From: Porites lobata
Lineage: Eukaryota; Cnidaria; Anthozoa; Scleractinia; Poritidae
NCBI GenBank assembly: GCA_942486035.1
Contig: CALNXK010000309.1
Location: forward strand, 236,001-300,000
DNA: 64,000 nt
Direction: 5' to 3'
Each line of letters starts with the position of its first letter. Within the stretch, counting starts at the first letter, position 1. Position numbers and translations under genes: made by a program. Positions 23,815 to 33,672 of this stretch are shown one piece after another. Under the pieces are notes generated by a model. It was given only the letters and a program-made list of their open reading frames with translations, did not search any database and was not told the origin of the DNA.

Positions 23815-26720
23815 AAGTCTGTTAAGTGTGTGCGGTATTAGAGGTAGTATGTTTTGAGCCTATCTTGTTCTTGGGTGTAGCTTTAATTTATTGATCGTGT
23901 TTTGAAGTAGGTTAATAAATGTTTTGGTCTGAAGTTGGGTAGGAATTTTAGAAAACGCCCCTTTTACTTTTTATTTCCTTCTTGAGAAATCCGTATAATC
24001 CGTATAATTTTTCGTGTGAGCAAAAGTTCCAGCTGCTCATGTCAGAGCTTGATGGCGCCATTAGCATTTTTCTCCCGCAGAAGATCATGAAGAAACACTC
24101 TACTGACCGCCCTTGGATAACTAGTAAGATCAAAATGTGGATAGGTAAACGCCAATCTGCATTTTCTAGACATAGAAAGGACTCAGGTGCCTATCGTCAT
24201 TGGAGAAACAAAGTTCAAGGTGCAATAAAAACAGCAAAACACCACTACTATCAGGAAAAGGTTGCTGAGGTCGAACATGTGAATCCCGCGAAATGGTGGA
24301 GGGAAATAAAAAAGCTAGTTGGCCAGGTTGCTAAGCAGGAGTGGTACCATCAGTTCCTTGATAAAGACACAGATATCAAGCGTTTAGCAAATAAGATCAA
24401 TAGCTATTTTGTTGGGTTCACTGACCATCCCTGTGTCAGGGAGTGTCCCCGCTATCTGTTCCTGATGAATTATTAATTTCAGAGTATGAGGCATACAAGT
24501 CCTTGTCCTCACTTCAGACATCGAAAGCAGTCGGCCCTGACAAGATACCTAACCGGATTCTGAAAGATTTTGCCTTGGAGTTAGCTCCCCTCGTTTGTGA
24601 CATTTACAACCAGTCTCTAAGGGAGGGGTACATACCAGCTCTTCTGAAATCGTCTATTTTTACACCTATCCCTAAGGTGTCTCCATCCGGTCTTATTGAA
24701 CAAGATCTAAGACCTATATCTCTTACCTGTACTTTAGCAAAAGTCATGGAGGGCTTTACCTGTTCCAGACTCCTACCCCAGTTGGAAAAAAAGAACGACC
24801 CTTGTCAGTTCTCCCGCAAGGGGCATTCTACTACAGATGCCCTTATATATATGCTTCAAGCGATCTACGAGGCAGTTGATAGTGGTGAGGCGTCGGCTCG
24901 GATTTTCTTCGCAGATTTTTCTAAGGGGTTTGATATAATTAATCATTCAATATTGATTTAAGAACTTGTAGATCTTGAAGTTCATCCTGTACTTTTATCT
25001 TGGATTGCGGCATTCTTGACATACCGGAAGCAAGCAGTTGGAATCGGAAGAACTCTGTGAGATTGGTTAACACTAAAAGGAGGAGTGCCCCAAGGAACTA
25101 AACTGGGTGTGATCCTCTTTACGGTAATGACAAACAAACTGCTGTCTGACTGGCGGCTGCGCATCAAATACGTCGATGATACCAGTGCTCTCGAAATAAT
25201 TCCAAGGAACTCCCTAGCTTTCTTAATGTAGTAGCCTCAGACATTCACAATTTCGCCATTCCTCATAATATGAGACTCAACCCAACCAAGTGTAAAGAAA
25301 TGTATATTAATTTCCTACGCAACTCCAATTGTCTCATTAACCCGATAATAATTGGCGGCAATGTCATCAAGCGTGTCAATACCTATAAGATCTTAGGAGT
25401 TATTATGGACAATGACTTGAAGTAGAACTCTCATGTTGATTACATTATTAAGAAAGCTTGTAAGAAGTTATACTCCCTTAGAGTTCTCTGCAAAACCAGG
25501 GTGAGCCAACCCAACATCTTGAGGATATACCTTAGCACAGTCCGGCCAGTTTTAGAGTATGCTGTACAAGTCTGGCAGGACATCCCTGCTTACCTGTCCG
25601 AAGCCATAGAGCGAGTGCAAAAAAGGGCGCTTAACATAATCTACCCCGAGGCAGAGTCATATGCTCATGCCTTACAGTTAGGTAAACTAGATAGGTTACA
25701 TGATAGAAGAGTACACTTGTGCTACAAATATATGGCGAAAATGAAGTCCCCCAGCCACCCTCTGCACCACCTACTTCCCAGCCCACTTCTGGATGCGCCT
25801 AACTACACCTTAAGGCAGAAACACATAAGTATTATCTTTTCCGGAACATGCAGGTCTGTAGAACAGAGAGAGTGGAGGACTTCTTCAATTTTAAATATTT
25901 TAAGTGATTCAATTGTTATTATCATTCTTATAACTGTAAATTACTATACTCTAGATAATAGTTGCCTTAAGATTGTAAAATGTACTCGATAATTCAGTTT
26001 TTTTTACTGCAAGAGAGTTTTAATAAACTATTAACAAAAATGTTGATGCAAACCCACAGCTGCTTTTGGAAGCTTGAAACATGTATAAGAGTGCCCACCG
26101 TTGTGTGGACTGAAATAGATAGGGTATCAAAGATTGGTTCTGAACTGAAAAATAGGGGGAGAAAAAAAAAACATAACTTTAAAGCAAAATAAGGTAAGGG
26201 AGGCTACAAACATGCCGCTCAGCCCCACCACTTAATATACGTAACTGCATAAATAAACAAATAATGTACATTAAGTCGGACACTAGCCAAGGAATAGAGA
26301 AGACGAACAATTTTCCCAAGCGGAGGGGAGGGTGGGCTGTTAATGACTTGAAGTGGGGAGGCTAAGGAGAAACTCCTCTTAGTAAGTCTTTGTTTTTTCT
26401 GAAAAAGTGATGGAGGTGGGGGGGAGGAGGCTAAAGCCTTTTTTTTGTTTTTAGCCTCTCCCCACACAGCAGGAGGTTAACGAGCTTTTTGCAGCATTAA
26501 GCATACTCCCCCCTGGATGGGATGCTAGTTTAAATAGTCCATCGCAGTGTTACTAGCCCCTCCCCCCCACCACCTATTGCAGCAATATGTCACTAGTACC
26601 CATTTATTCACCTGGGCGAAGAGAGGCACAAGTACAATAATTATAATATTAATAATTTATTACAGTACATTGCGAAATAGTTGCTGCCCTAAGTACATTA
26701 GATTGATTATAATTAAAACA
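23815..26720 (+). mobile_element. Duplicated segment with decayed non-LTR retrotransposon (RT)
   Basis: Flanks match 18298-19290; the insert at about 23995-26020 is a reverse transcriptase pseudogene. In order, the conceptual translation shows a pre-RT region (KWWREIKKLVG), SKAVGPDKIPNRILK, the LRPISLTCTLAKVME box, IFFADFSKGFDIINH, GVPQGTKLGVILF, the catalytic KYVDD, MRLNPTKCKEM and a C-terminal region (RVQKRALNIIYP). This order is that of jockey/CR1/I-type non-LTR elements. It is dead: there is a frameshift near 24450-24475, a stop at 24959, disruptions near 25057 and 25205-25230, and a stop near 25423. It belongs to a different lineage from the LINE at 9357 (VDD instead of ADD, different thumb). 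No endonuclease is visible. Confidence 0.8.
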
Positions 26721-26823
26721 ATATTAATGAAAATGTACATAGACTCTACATTAGGAACGTATATTATAGAAACTCTATCTAGAAAAAAAATAGCAAGATA
26801 ATGTCAATCAAGACACCTGGCAT

Positions 26824-27094
26824 CCTCGGAGACCCAGGGGCAGATAGTGGGGGCGAGGGAAAGTCTAAACGGGCGGAAAAACATGGCACGAAGAAAAGTA
26901 AAGAACGGGGGAAAAGCTCAAAAAGTTCTCTGGCACCAATCAGAAGTCAGAACGGCGGCGACCGTTTGGAACTGGTCTGGTAAGACATTGTCCCCAGGGG
27001 CTCTTCTCGCCGTTCTTTACTTTTCTTCTTGCCATGTTTTTCCGCCCGTTTAGACTTTCCCTCGCCCCCACTATCTGCCCCTGGGTCTCCGAGG
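26824..27094. mobile_element. Foldback element, 271 bp, with about 88-bp arms
   Basis: The left arm starts CCTCGGAGACCCAGGGGCAG and runs through GTCTAAACGGGCGGAAAAAC and GTAAAGAACGG. The right arm is its reverse complement with about one mismatch. Flanking words GACACCTGGCAT (26812-26823) and GACACCAGGCAT (27098-27109) match at 11 of 12 positions and are a likely target-site duplication. Near-identical arms suggest a recent insertion or arm correction by gene conversion. Confidence 0.9.
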
Positions 27095-27109
27095 GTGGAC
27101 ACCAGGCAT

Positions 27110-27840
27110 TGCTTGAATATTGACTTCGGATTTCATAAAATTACGCGTGAGTAACGCGATACACGTCACCGGCTACAAAACAAGTTTGCTTTGGGCCAGT
27201 AAAATTCACAACATGTACAGATTTTCTTGCAAAAGAAGAACACCTTTCTGTAACAACACTACTTCTCTTTGTAACGACGTTTTTGCTTCCCTCAAAAAGA
27301 TTATGGAGCCTAGACATTTAATTGCTGATGGAATTTGCACCAAAGAATGTGGCCAATTCAGCAGAAATGATAGATGCCATCATTTAGAATTTTGCCGCTT
27401 CTTTAAGATGCAATATAAGACACCCTATTCTTGATAATGGTGCCTTTTCAAAGCCCATTTTTTTCTTCAGGAGGAGAAGAAACAGAGCAAATGTTGACAC
27501 TACAAATGCGCCAGGAGAAATGAAAAACAAAAGATATTCAAAATAGGGATGGGAATGAGGAGACTATAGGGTGCATAAAAGGTGTGTTATAGGAGATGTG
27601 TCATCGCTTGAATTTATTGAAAGATATCCATACTGCCATTATCGGATATTCAGCAGGGAGGGGTATTATGGGGTGTGGGAACGCTTATTTAAATGGGGTG
27701 CTTTTAAATCGCTCAAATACTTAGTTTTTTAAAAAACTTAACCTATAAACAAATGAGCGACTCGCAAAGATCTCAAAGTGAGGTATAATTACTAGTTCTG
27801 GTGGAATAGGTAGAAGTTCCCCAATGTATAGGTGCTATTC
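27110..27840. other. Non-coding; 3' flank of the NB-ARC/TPR gene
   Basis: A plus-strand frame at 27120-27434 shows weak similarity to about 19500-19620, so it is probably part of the same dispersed segment. The region nearest 27840 would contain the 3' UTR of the minus-strand gene. No clear polyadenylation signal was identified. Confidence 0.4.
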
Positions 27841-30800
27841 TTACACAATGCAACATTTGTTACGAGTTTGATTAAGTTCTCTTTGTTTCCTTTTAACGAA
27901 TCCTAACTCGTTGAAAGTTCTTTTCACAACAGCATGCTGCTCGCCATACAAGGTTTTATAAATGTTCAGAGCCTTTTCATAGCATTCTTCAGAAACAGGA
28001 TACTGTTTAACGCTACAATAGATATTGCCAAGGTTGAAATAACTGTTCGCTACAGAGGAATGCTCCTCGCCGTAAATAATTTTATTAATGGCAAGAGACT
28101 TCTCACAGTATTCTTTAGCCTGATTGTACAGTTCGAGCTTCCTGTAAACAAGTCCCAGGTTGTTGTAACTTGTCGCTACGTCACCATGGTGTTCACCATA
28201 AATCTCTTTTGTAATTGCAAGAGACTTCTCATAGTATTCTTTAGCCTGATTGTACTGACCAAGGTCACTGTAAACATTTCCCAGGTTGTTGTAACTTCCC
28301 GCCACGTCACCATGGTGTTCACCATAAATCTCTTTTCTAATGGCAAGAGACTTCTCATGGTATTCTTTAGCCTGATTGTACTGACCAAGGGCACGGTAAA
28401 CAGTTCCCAGGTTGTTGTAACTTGTCGCTACGTCACCATGGCGTTCACCACAAATCTCTTTTCTAATGGCAAGAGACTTCTCATAGTATTCTTTAGCCTG
28501 ATTGTACTGACCAAGGCCACTGTAAACAGTTCCCAGGTTGTTGTAACTTGTCGCTACGTCACCATGGTGTTCACCACAAATCTCTTTTCTAATGGCAAGA
28601 GACTTCTCATAGTATTCTTTAGCCTGATTGTACCGACCAAGGTCACTGTAAACATTTCCCAGGTTGTTGTAACTTGTCGCTACGCCACCATGGTGTTCAC
28701 CATAAATCTCTTTTTTAATGGCAAGAGACTTCTCATAGTATTCTTTAGCCTGATTGTACTGACCAAGGCCCCTGTAAACAGTTCCCAGGTTGTTGTAACT
28801 TGTCGCTACGTCACCATGGTGTTCACCATAAATCTCTTTTCTAATGGCAAGAGACTTTTCACAGTATTCTTTAGCCTGATTGTATTGACCAAGATGACTG
28901 TAAACAGTTTCCAGGCTGTTGTAAACTGTCGCTACGCCACCATGGTGTTCACCATAAATCTCTTTTCTAATGGCAAGAGACTTCTCATAGTATTCTTTTG
29001 CCTGATTGTACTGACCAAGGGCATGGTAAACAAGTCCCAGGTTGTTGTAACTTGTCGCTACGTCACCATGGTGTTCACCATAAATCTCTTTTGTAATTGC
29101 AAGAGACTTCTCATAGTATTCTTTAGCCTGATTGTACTGACCAAGGTCACTGTAAACAGTTCCCAGGTTGTTGTAACTTCCCGCCACGTCACCATGGTGT
29201 TCACCATAAATCTCTTTTCTAATGGCAAGAGACTTCTCATGGTATTCTTTAGCCTGATTGTACTGACCAAGGGCACTGTAAACAGTTCCCAGGTTGTTGT
29301 AACTTGTCGCTACGTCACCATGGTGTTCACCATAAATCTCTTTTCTAATGGCAAGAGACTTCTCATGGTATTCTTTAGCCTGATTGTACTGACCAAGGTC
29401 ACTGTAAACAGTTCCCAGGTTGTTGTAACTTCCCGCCACGTCACCATGGTGTTCACCATAAATCTCTTTTTTAATGGCAAGAGACTTCTCATAGTATTCT
29501 TTAGCCTGATTGTACTGACCAAGGTCACTGTAAACATTTCCCAGGTTGTTGTAACTTCTCGCTACGTCACCATGGTGTTCACCATAAATCTCTTTTCTAA
29601 TGGCAAGAGACTTCTCACGGTATTCTTTAGCCTGATTGTACTGACCAAGGGCACGGTAAACATTTCCCAGGTTGTTGTAACTTGCCGCTACGTCACCATG
29701 GTGTTCACCATAAATCTCTTTTCTAATGGCAAGAGACTTCTCATGGTATTCTTTAGCCCGATTGTACTGACCAAGGTCACTGTAAACAAGTCCCAGATTG
29801 TTGTAACTTTGCGCTATGTCACCATGGTGTTCACCATAAATCTCTTTTCTAATGGCAAGAGACTTCTCATAGTATTCTTTAGCCTGATTGTACTGACCAA
29901 GGGCACTGTAAATATTTCCCAGGTTGTTGTAACTTGTCGCTACGTCACCATGGTGTTCACCATAAATCTCTTTTCTAATGGCAAGAGACTTCTCATGGTA
30001 TTCTTTAGCCTGATTGTACTTGTCAAGATCCTGGGAAACAAGGCCTTGCACTTGAAAATAATTCGCCTTTTCCACCTTATCTCTTAGCTCGTCATCAAGA
30101 TAATTTACAAAATCAGAGAATAATGTACAAAAGAGGTGAGCGTCCGATATATTACTCAAGGCGTGACTAACTTCAGCAGTCGAGGAAAGCCAGGATACTA
30201 AATTTCTAGGAGCTATGGAGGGGAATAATTCATCATTTGTTAATTCTGTGTCGGTAAAATTAGTCTTGAAATGTTGATATAATTCTTTACAATGACTGGT
30301 AGTTAGTCTTAACTTTATGCACGCACTCTCACTTGCAAGTAGCAGCTTCCTGTTGTCTTCAATTAATGAACTGAAAATCTTAACAGCGATAGAAAAGTAC
30401 TCAGCTTTGCGCGTGCGGTTCAGGACAGATGTTACAGTGGACTTAAGCACTTCATGAACAACGTTATGTACTCTTAAGTAAGTGGGTGTGCCGTCAACAT
30501 CATACAAGCAAGTTATCATGGTGGATTCCAGAATTTTAGCTCTGATAAATTCTTCTTTTTGTTGTTTGTTACGAAATTTAACAAAGTCAACTGCAGCCTC
30601 AATAGGTAGAGAATCAGATGTGCACAGTGAAAACAAACAAAACACTTCACAAAGAACTTCGTCGCTTTCCAAAGCTCGAGTTATTGCTATTCTGATTGCA
30701 GTAGCCGTTGTTTTGGGATAGGCTCTGTTTTTTTTCGCGAAAAGCTCTTCTCTGGCTTCGCGTTCCTCGCTATTCAATGTTTCCAGGTATTTTGTCCAAC

Positions 30801-32202
30801 CGTAATTAGGGGTACCATAGCCCACAATTGTTTGCACGTAGACTGCAGCAGCTGCCAAGGCAAGTGGCTGATACTCGAGAACTTCAGCAACCTCCTCAGC
30901 TTGTTGTTGATTCGAAATTTGGGACACTTCTCTTAAAAGGGCCACTGCATCAGCTGGGTGCATTCCTTTACTGAGAGACTCATGGTAAGTATGAGGGGAA
31001 TTGAAGGGTATTGACTGAGCATCTTGAGTAGTTACTAGCATCTGACCATGACCCCACTCTTCACTGGCGGTTGGAGGAAGATAACTACGAACCACGGATA
31101 GGTCAACAACATTATCCACAATAATCAGCCAGGCAGAAAATTGTTTCACCTTTGGAGAAATATAACGCATCAAATGTTGAATTTTTTCACTTGAGTCAAT
31201 CTTCGTGGAGGTTGCTAGGTTGGTCAGAGCGTATTCCGTAACTCCCAGTTGTTTAGCTAGATTGAAATAGGAGTTGGCAAGTGAGTCAAGGGTTTCTGCA
31301 TTCAGAGTTGAAACAAATGTTAGACCTTCGTCTTTTCGCACACTTTTGTCATAGACTTCTTGTCCCACTTGACGAGCGATTTGACTTTTGCCACAGCCCG
31401 GAATTCCTGATAAATAAATGATGCTGATAGCTCCTTTGCTTTCACTATAAAGTTCCTCCAGCTTGTTCTTGATTCTTGTGACATCGTTGGAACGTCTGAT
31501 GATTTGGTGCGTTGGCTTGAAAGTAAGACTACAGAAAGACTCGACTTTGGAATTGATTTCCCGAGTAAGGATCTCTACTTCTTCCTGCTTGGTCTGTAAT
31601 GCGTCTTGGGTCAATTGTAAGTCGGAGTTTAGATTTTTAACTTCTTCATTTTTCGCTTTTAAATCAGCTTTAAGTCCATCAGCCTTAAGCTTTATGCTTT
31701 TTACTTCTGCTGTGGGAAAGCTGCTCTGGTTTTTAACATCTTCGATTTCATCAGTTGAGAGTTTCAAAGATGAAAATGCAGCTATCACTCTTGCTACATA
31801 ATTTTTGAATTCAGCATCAGTAAGTTCAACCTCGTTTATGTGAGCGATGTCGTTTCGCACCTGTCGAAGATCATCGACTTCTTTTCTAATTGTCGAACTC
31901 AGAGTGGTGCCAATACTATCCGAGGACAATATCGCAAAAAGTAGACAACTGCAGTCCCACTCTGCTGTGTTTCCCTTTTGTATTGTCGCAAAATATCGAG
32001 CATTCTTTTTGCGACTTTTCCCCGTTTCGTTGTTGTAGAAATCGCTGCCATTTTGTGGAATGTCTTTCCATTCCCCAAATGGAGTTGTCATGTAAAGGAA
32101 ATTCCACTCTTGTTTGAAGACTTTCCGAAGTCCTTTTGGGACCAAGTTAAAGGCGATATAACATGTTCTGAAGTAGTTTAGCTGTTGTGGAGTATACTCC
32201 AT
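27841..32202 (-). CDS. HEPN - coiled coil - NB-ARC - TPR protein (NLR-like)
   Basis: A single uninterrupted frame of 1453 codons. Residues 1-150 look like a DZIP3-type HEPN domain with an RxxxxH motif (RNDIAH, 116-121), the catalytic signature of HEPN RNases. Residues 165-222 form a coiled coil. Residues 230-480 are an NB-ARC-type STAND ATPase: P-loop GIPGCGKSQ (266-274), Walker B WLIIVDNV (358-365), sensor-like QMLVTTQD, and EYQPLALAAA in place of GLPL. A helical region follows (480-710). From about 713 there are about 17 TPRs of 42 residues (consensus LGQYNQAKEYYEKSLAIRKE). The protein ends KCCIV, a possible CaaX prenylation site. By analogy with NLRs the TPRs would sense a ligand and the NTPase would oligomerise to activate the HEPN; that is inference. 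The start ATG has A at -3 and G at +4. A CAG just upstream may be the acceptor of a 5' UTR intron. Confidence 0.92.
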   Translation of the reverse strand: MEYTPQQLNYFRTCYIAFNLVPKGLRKVFKQEWNFLYMTTPFGEWKDIPQNGSDFYNNETGKSRKKNARYFATIQKGNTAEWDCSCLLFAILSSDSIGTTLSSTIRKEVDDLRQVRNDIAHINEVELTDAEFKNYVARVIAAFSSLKLSTDEIEDVKNQSSFPTAEVKSIKLKADGLKADLKAKNEEVKNLNSDLQLTQDALQTKQEEVEILTREINSKVESFCSLTFKPTHQIIRRSNDVTRIKNKLEELYSESKGAISIIYLSGIPGCGKSQIARQVGQEVYDKSVRKDEGLTFVSTLNAETLDSLANSYFNLAKQLGVTEYALTNLATSTKIDSSEKIQHLMRYISPKVKQFSAWLIIVDNVVDLSVVRSYLPPTASEEWGHGQMLVTTQDAQSIPFNSPHTYHESLSKGMHPADAVALLREVSQISNQQQAEEVAEVLEYQPLALAAAAVYVQTIVGYGTPNYGWTKYLETLNSEEREAREELFAKKNRAYPKTTATAIRIAITRALESDEVLCEVFCLFSLCTSDSLPIEAAVDFVKFRNKQQKEEFIRAKILESTMITCLYDVDGTPTYLRVHNVVHEVLKSTVTSVLNRTRKAEYFSIAVKIFSSLIEDNRKLLLASESACIKLRLTTSHCKELYQHFKTNFTDTELTNDELFPSIAPRNLVSWLSSTAEVSHALSNISDAHLFCTLFSDFVNYLDDELRDKVEKANYFQVQGLVSQDLDKYNQAKEYHEKSLAIRKEIYGEHHGDVATSYNNLGNIYSALGQYNQAKEYYEKSLAIRKEIYGEHHGDIAQSYNNLGLVYSDLGQYNRAKEYHEKSLAIRKEIYGEHHGDVAASYNNLGNVYRALGQYNQAKEYREKSLAIRKEIYGEHHGDVARSYNNLGNVYSDLGQYNQAKEYYEKSLAIKKEIYGEHHGDVAGSYNNLGTVYSDLGQYNQAKEYHEKSLAIRKEIYGEHHGDVATSYNNLGTVYSALGQYNQAKEYHEKSLAIRKEIYGEHHGDVAGSYNNLGTVYSDLGQYNQAKEYYEKSLAITKEIYGEHHGDVATSYNNLGLVYHALGQYNQAKEYYEKSLAIRKEIYGEHHGGVATVYNSLETVYSHLGQYNQAKEYCEKSLAIRKEIYGEHHGDVATSYNNLGTVYRGLGQYNQAKEYYEKSLAIKKEIYGEHHGGVATSYNNLGNVYSDLGRYNQAKEYYEKSLAIRKEICGEHHGDVATSYNNLGTVYSGLGQYNQAKEYYEKSLAIRKEICGERHGDVATSYNNLGTVYRALGQYNQAKEYHEKSLAIRKEIYGEHHGDVAGSYNNLGNVYSDLGQYNQAKEYYEKSLAITKEIYGEHHGDVATSYNNLGLVYRKLELYNQAKEYCEKSLAINKIIYGEEHSSVANSYFNLGNIYCSVKQYPVSEECYEKALNIYKTLYGEQHAVVKRTFNELGFVKRKQRELNQTRNKCCIV
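28040..30040 (-). repeat. 126-bp tandem array encoding the TPRs
   Basis: About 16 units of 126 bp, each encoding one 42-residue TPR, are highly alike at the DNA level. A higher-order period of about 882 bp (seven units) is visible: the stretch 28176-28394 nearly repeats at 29058-29276. Interior units are more alike than the last two towards the C-terminus (27841-28130), as expected for unequal exchange or gene conversion. Because the unit is a multiple of three, the opposite strand is also open for 717 codons. Copy number may vary between alleles or be collapsed in assembly. Confidence 0.93.
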
Positions 32203-32487
32203 GCTGAATTGGGATCTAGTAGAAAGATTAGCGAAAGAAAAAAATCAGTGTAGAAATCGCTACCCACCCCAAAGAAATCCTACATGCTATAACTACCACA
32301 ATTCATTTCGTTCTTGCTTTCTTTTAAAGTTATCGATCCCCGTGAGGTTTAAAAAACAATACCCCTAATTTGCACCAGAAAGCAATGGAATGAAGGATTC
32401 TGGCTGTTGTATAGAGGTACTCCCATAGAGGTTGACCACTTTATAAAGGTGCTCTTAAATTTAGCATGTAATGTATGAATATTTAGC
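32203..32487. promoter_or_regulatory. Upstream region of the NB-ARC/TPR gene
   Basis: Minus-strand sequence directly before the ATG reads CCCAATTCAGC, compatible with a splice acceptor from a 5' UTR exon. No TATA box or other promoter motif can be assigned reliably. Confidence 0.3.
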
Positions 32488-32600
32488 AATTATTGAATGA
32501 GGCTGAGTAGGATATGAATGATTATGTAGATGCGAGTGTTATCCACCCTCCGAGATCTGCAGAATTCTTCATATCCTACGAAAGCCAAATTCAATAATGG
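32488..32600. mobile_element. Palindromic MITE, TTGAATGAGGCTGAGTA type
   Basis: The sequence reads inward from ATTGAATGAGGCTGAGTAGG with GATATGAA(T/G) and AT(C/G)T arms to a reverse-complement half ending TTCATATCCTAC...AATTCAATAAT. A second copy is at 53718-53822. It lies just upstream of the NB-ARC/TPR gene. Confidence 0.75.
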
Positions 32601-33672
32601 TTTTATTGTTCCTTCAAAATAATTCCAAGTTTAAAAACAAGCTGAAACATGCTAACCTCGGTCGATGAACGTTAATATCGGTAATGGATCTTTATCGCCG
32701 GAATTTTAGGAAATTAAGGTCTGCTCAGGTTTACAAATATGCTCCAAATAGCAGATGTTGTCGTCGAGTTGTCTTCTTGCTGTTCTTGAGAAGTTTTTAG
32801 AAAATATATCGCCGTGAAACGAGTAAAATGTTCCGCGACAGTTCCGCCATTTTGTTTTAACTACCAAAACAACTCAACCTCGTCTCCAGGTTTTCCCGGT
32901 CAACGGTTCAATAACCTGCAACCAGACTGCACTTTTGAGACCATTTTGACGTTATCGGTTCAATATGACGGAATTCTTTCCAAATTTGGTCAACGGCAGC
33001 TAGTTATGGTGAATTATTATTCATTCAAAATATCTCTCCGTTTCTGATTGGCTAAAACCACACGCATAATTAGTAAATAACCCCCTTCCGGCGGCTAGTC
33101 TATAGGAGGATAATGCCCACGGCTGAGAGATTGTCCGAAAAATGGACATTTTCTACTTCTCTATTTACATGTTGGAAGAGAAAGAAAAACAAAAACAAGA
33201 GGTGAGCGCGCTTGCGAATGACGCAAACAAGTACATCGATTGGTTGATTTTTTTTTATCATTGAAACCGGTGAATGGACAAGGGATTGACAGGCTGTCAT
33301 GTCAAATGAACTCTCGCAACGCCCCATAGATCAAAACTCGAAAAAGCAGCCCCTTTAGTTTATATTTTACCGACAGCACTATTTGAAAACTACTCAAAAA
33401 ACAGTTCCTAATGGATAAGTAAAGAGAATCCAACCATATCACTAACTGCCGCTGTAAGGGCGGGCTAGAAAAGTAATTGCAACTGTGAAACACAGAAAAT
33501 GATTTAAGTTTTACATTAGTGGGCTGTTGGCAAAACCTGAATTTGTTGCTGCGGATGGAAGCTCAGGAAGTCATAGAAAGAAAAGAAAGAATAAATAATG
33601 AGGCCCATCTGTAAGAACAGGTTGAACTTGCCGGAATTTACATGAGTTAAGCTCATAAATCGCCTGCTAATG
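32601..33672. other. Non-coding with dispersed repeat fragment
   Basis: Near 33027 the words AATATCTCTCCGTTTCTGATT occur, also seen (with changes) near 12266 and 42962. No supported gene. The left target flank of the next element (TAATG) ends at 33672. Confidence 0.4.

Noticed and set aside
28040..30040. Regularly spaced repeats that might suggest a CRISPR or satellite array
   Set aside because: The repeats are contiguous, 126 bp, in frame and encode TPR motifs; there are no unique spacers.
27934..30087. 717-codon plus-strand open frame opposite the TPR gene
   Set aside because: It is a shadow: 126-bp repeats in phase keep the opposite strand open. The minus strand has NB-ARC and TPR domain logic, while this frame only repeats a hydrophobic 42-residue block.
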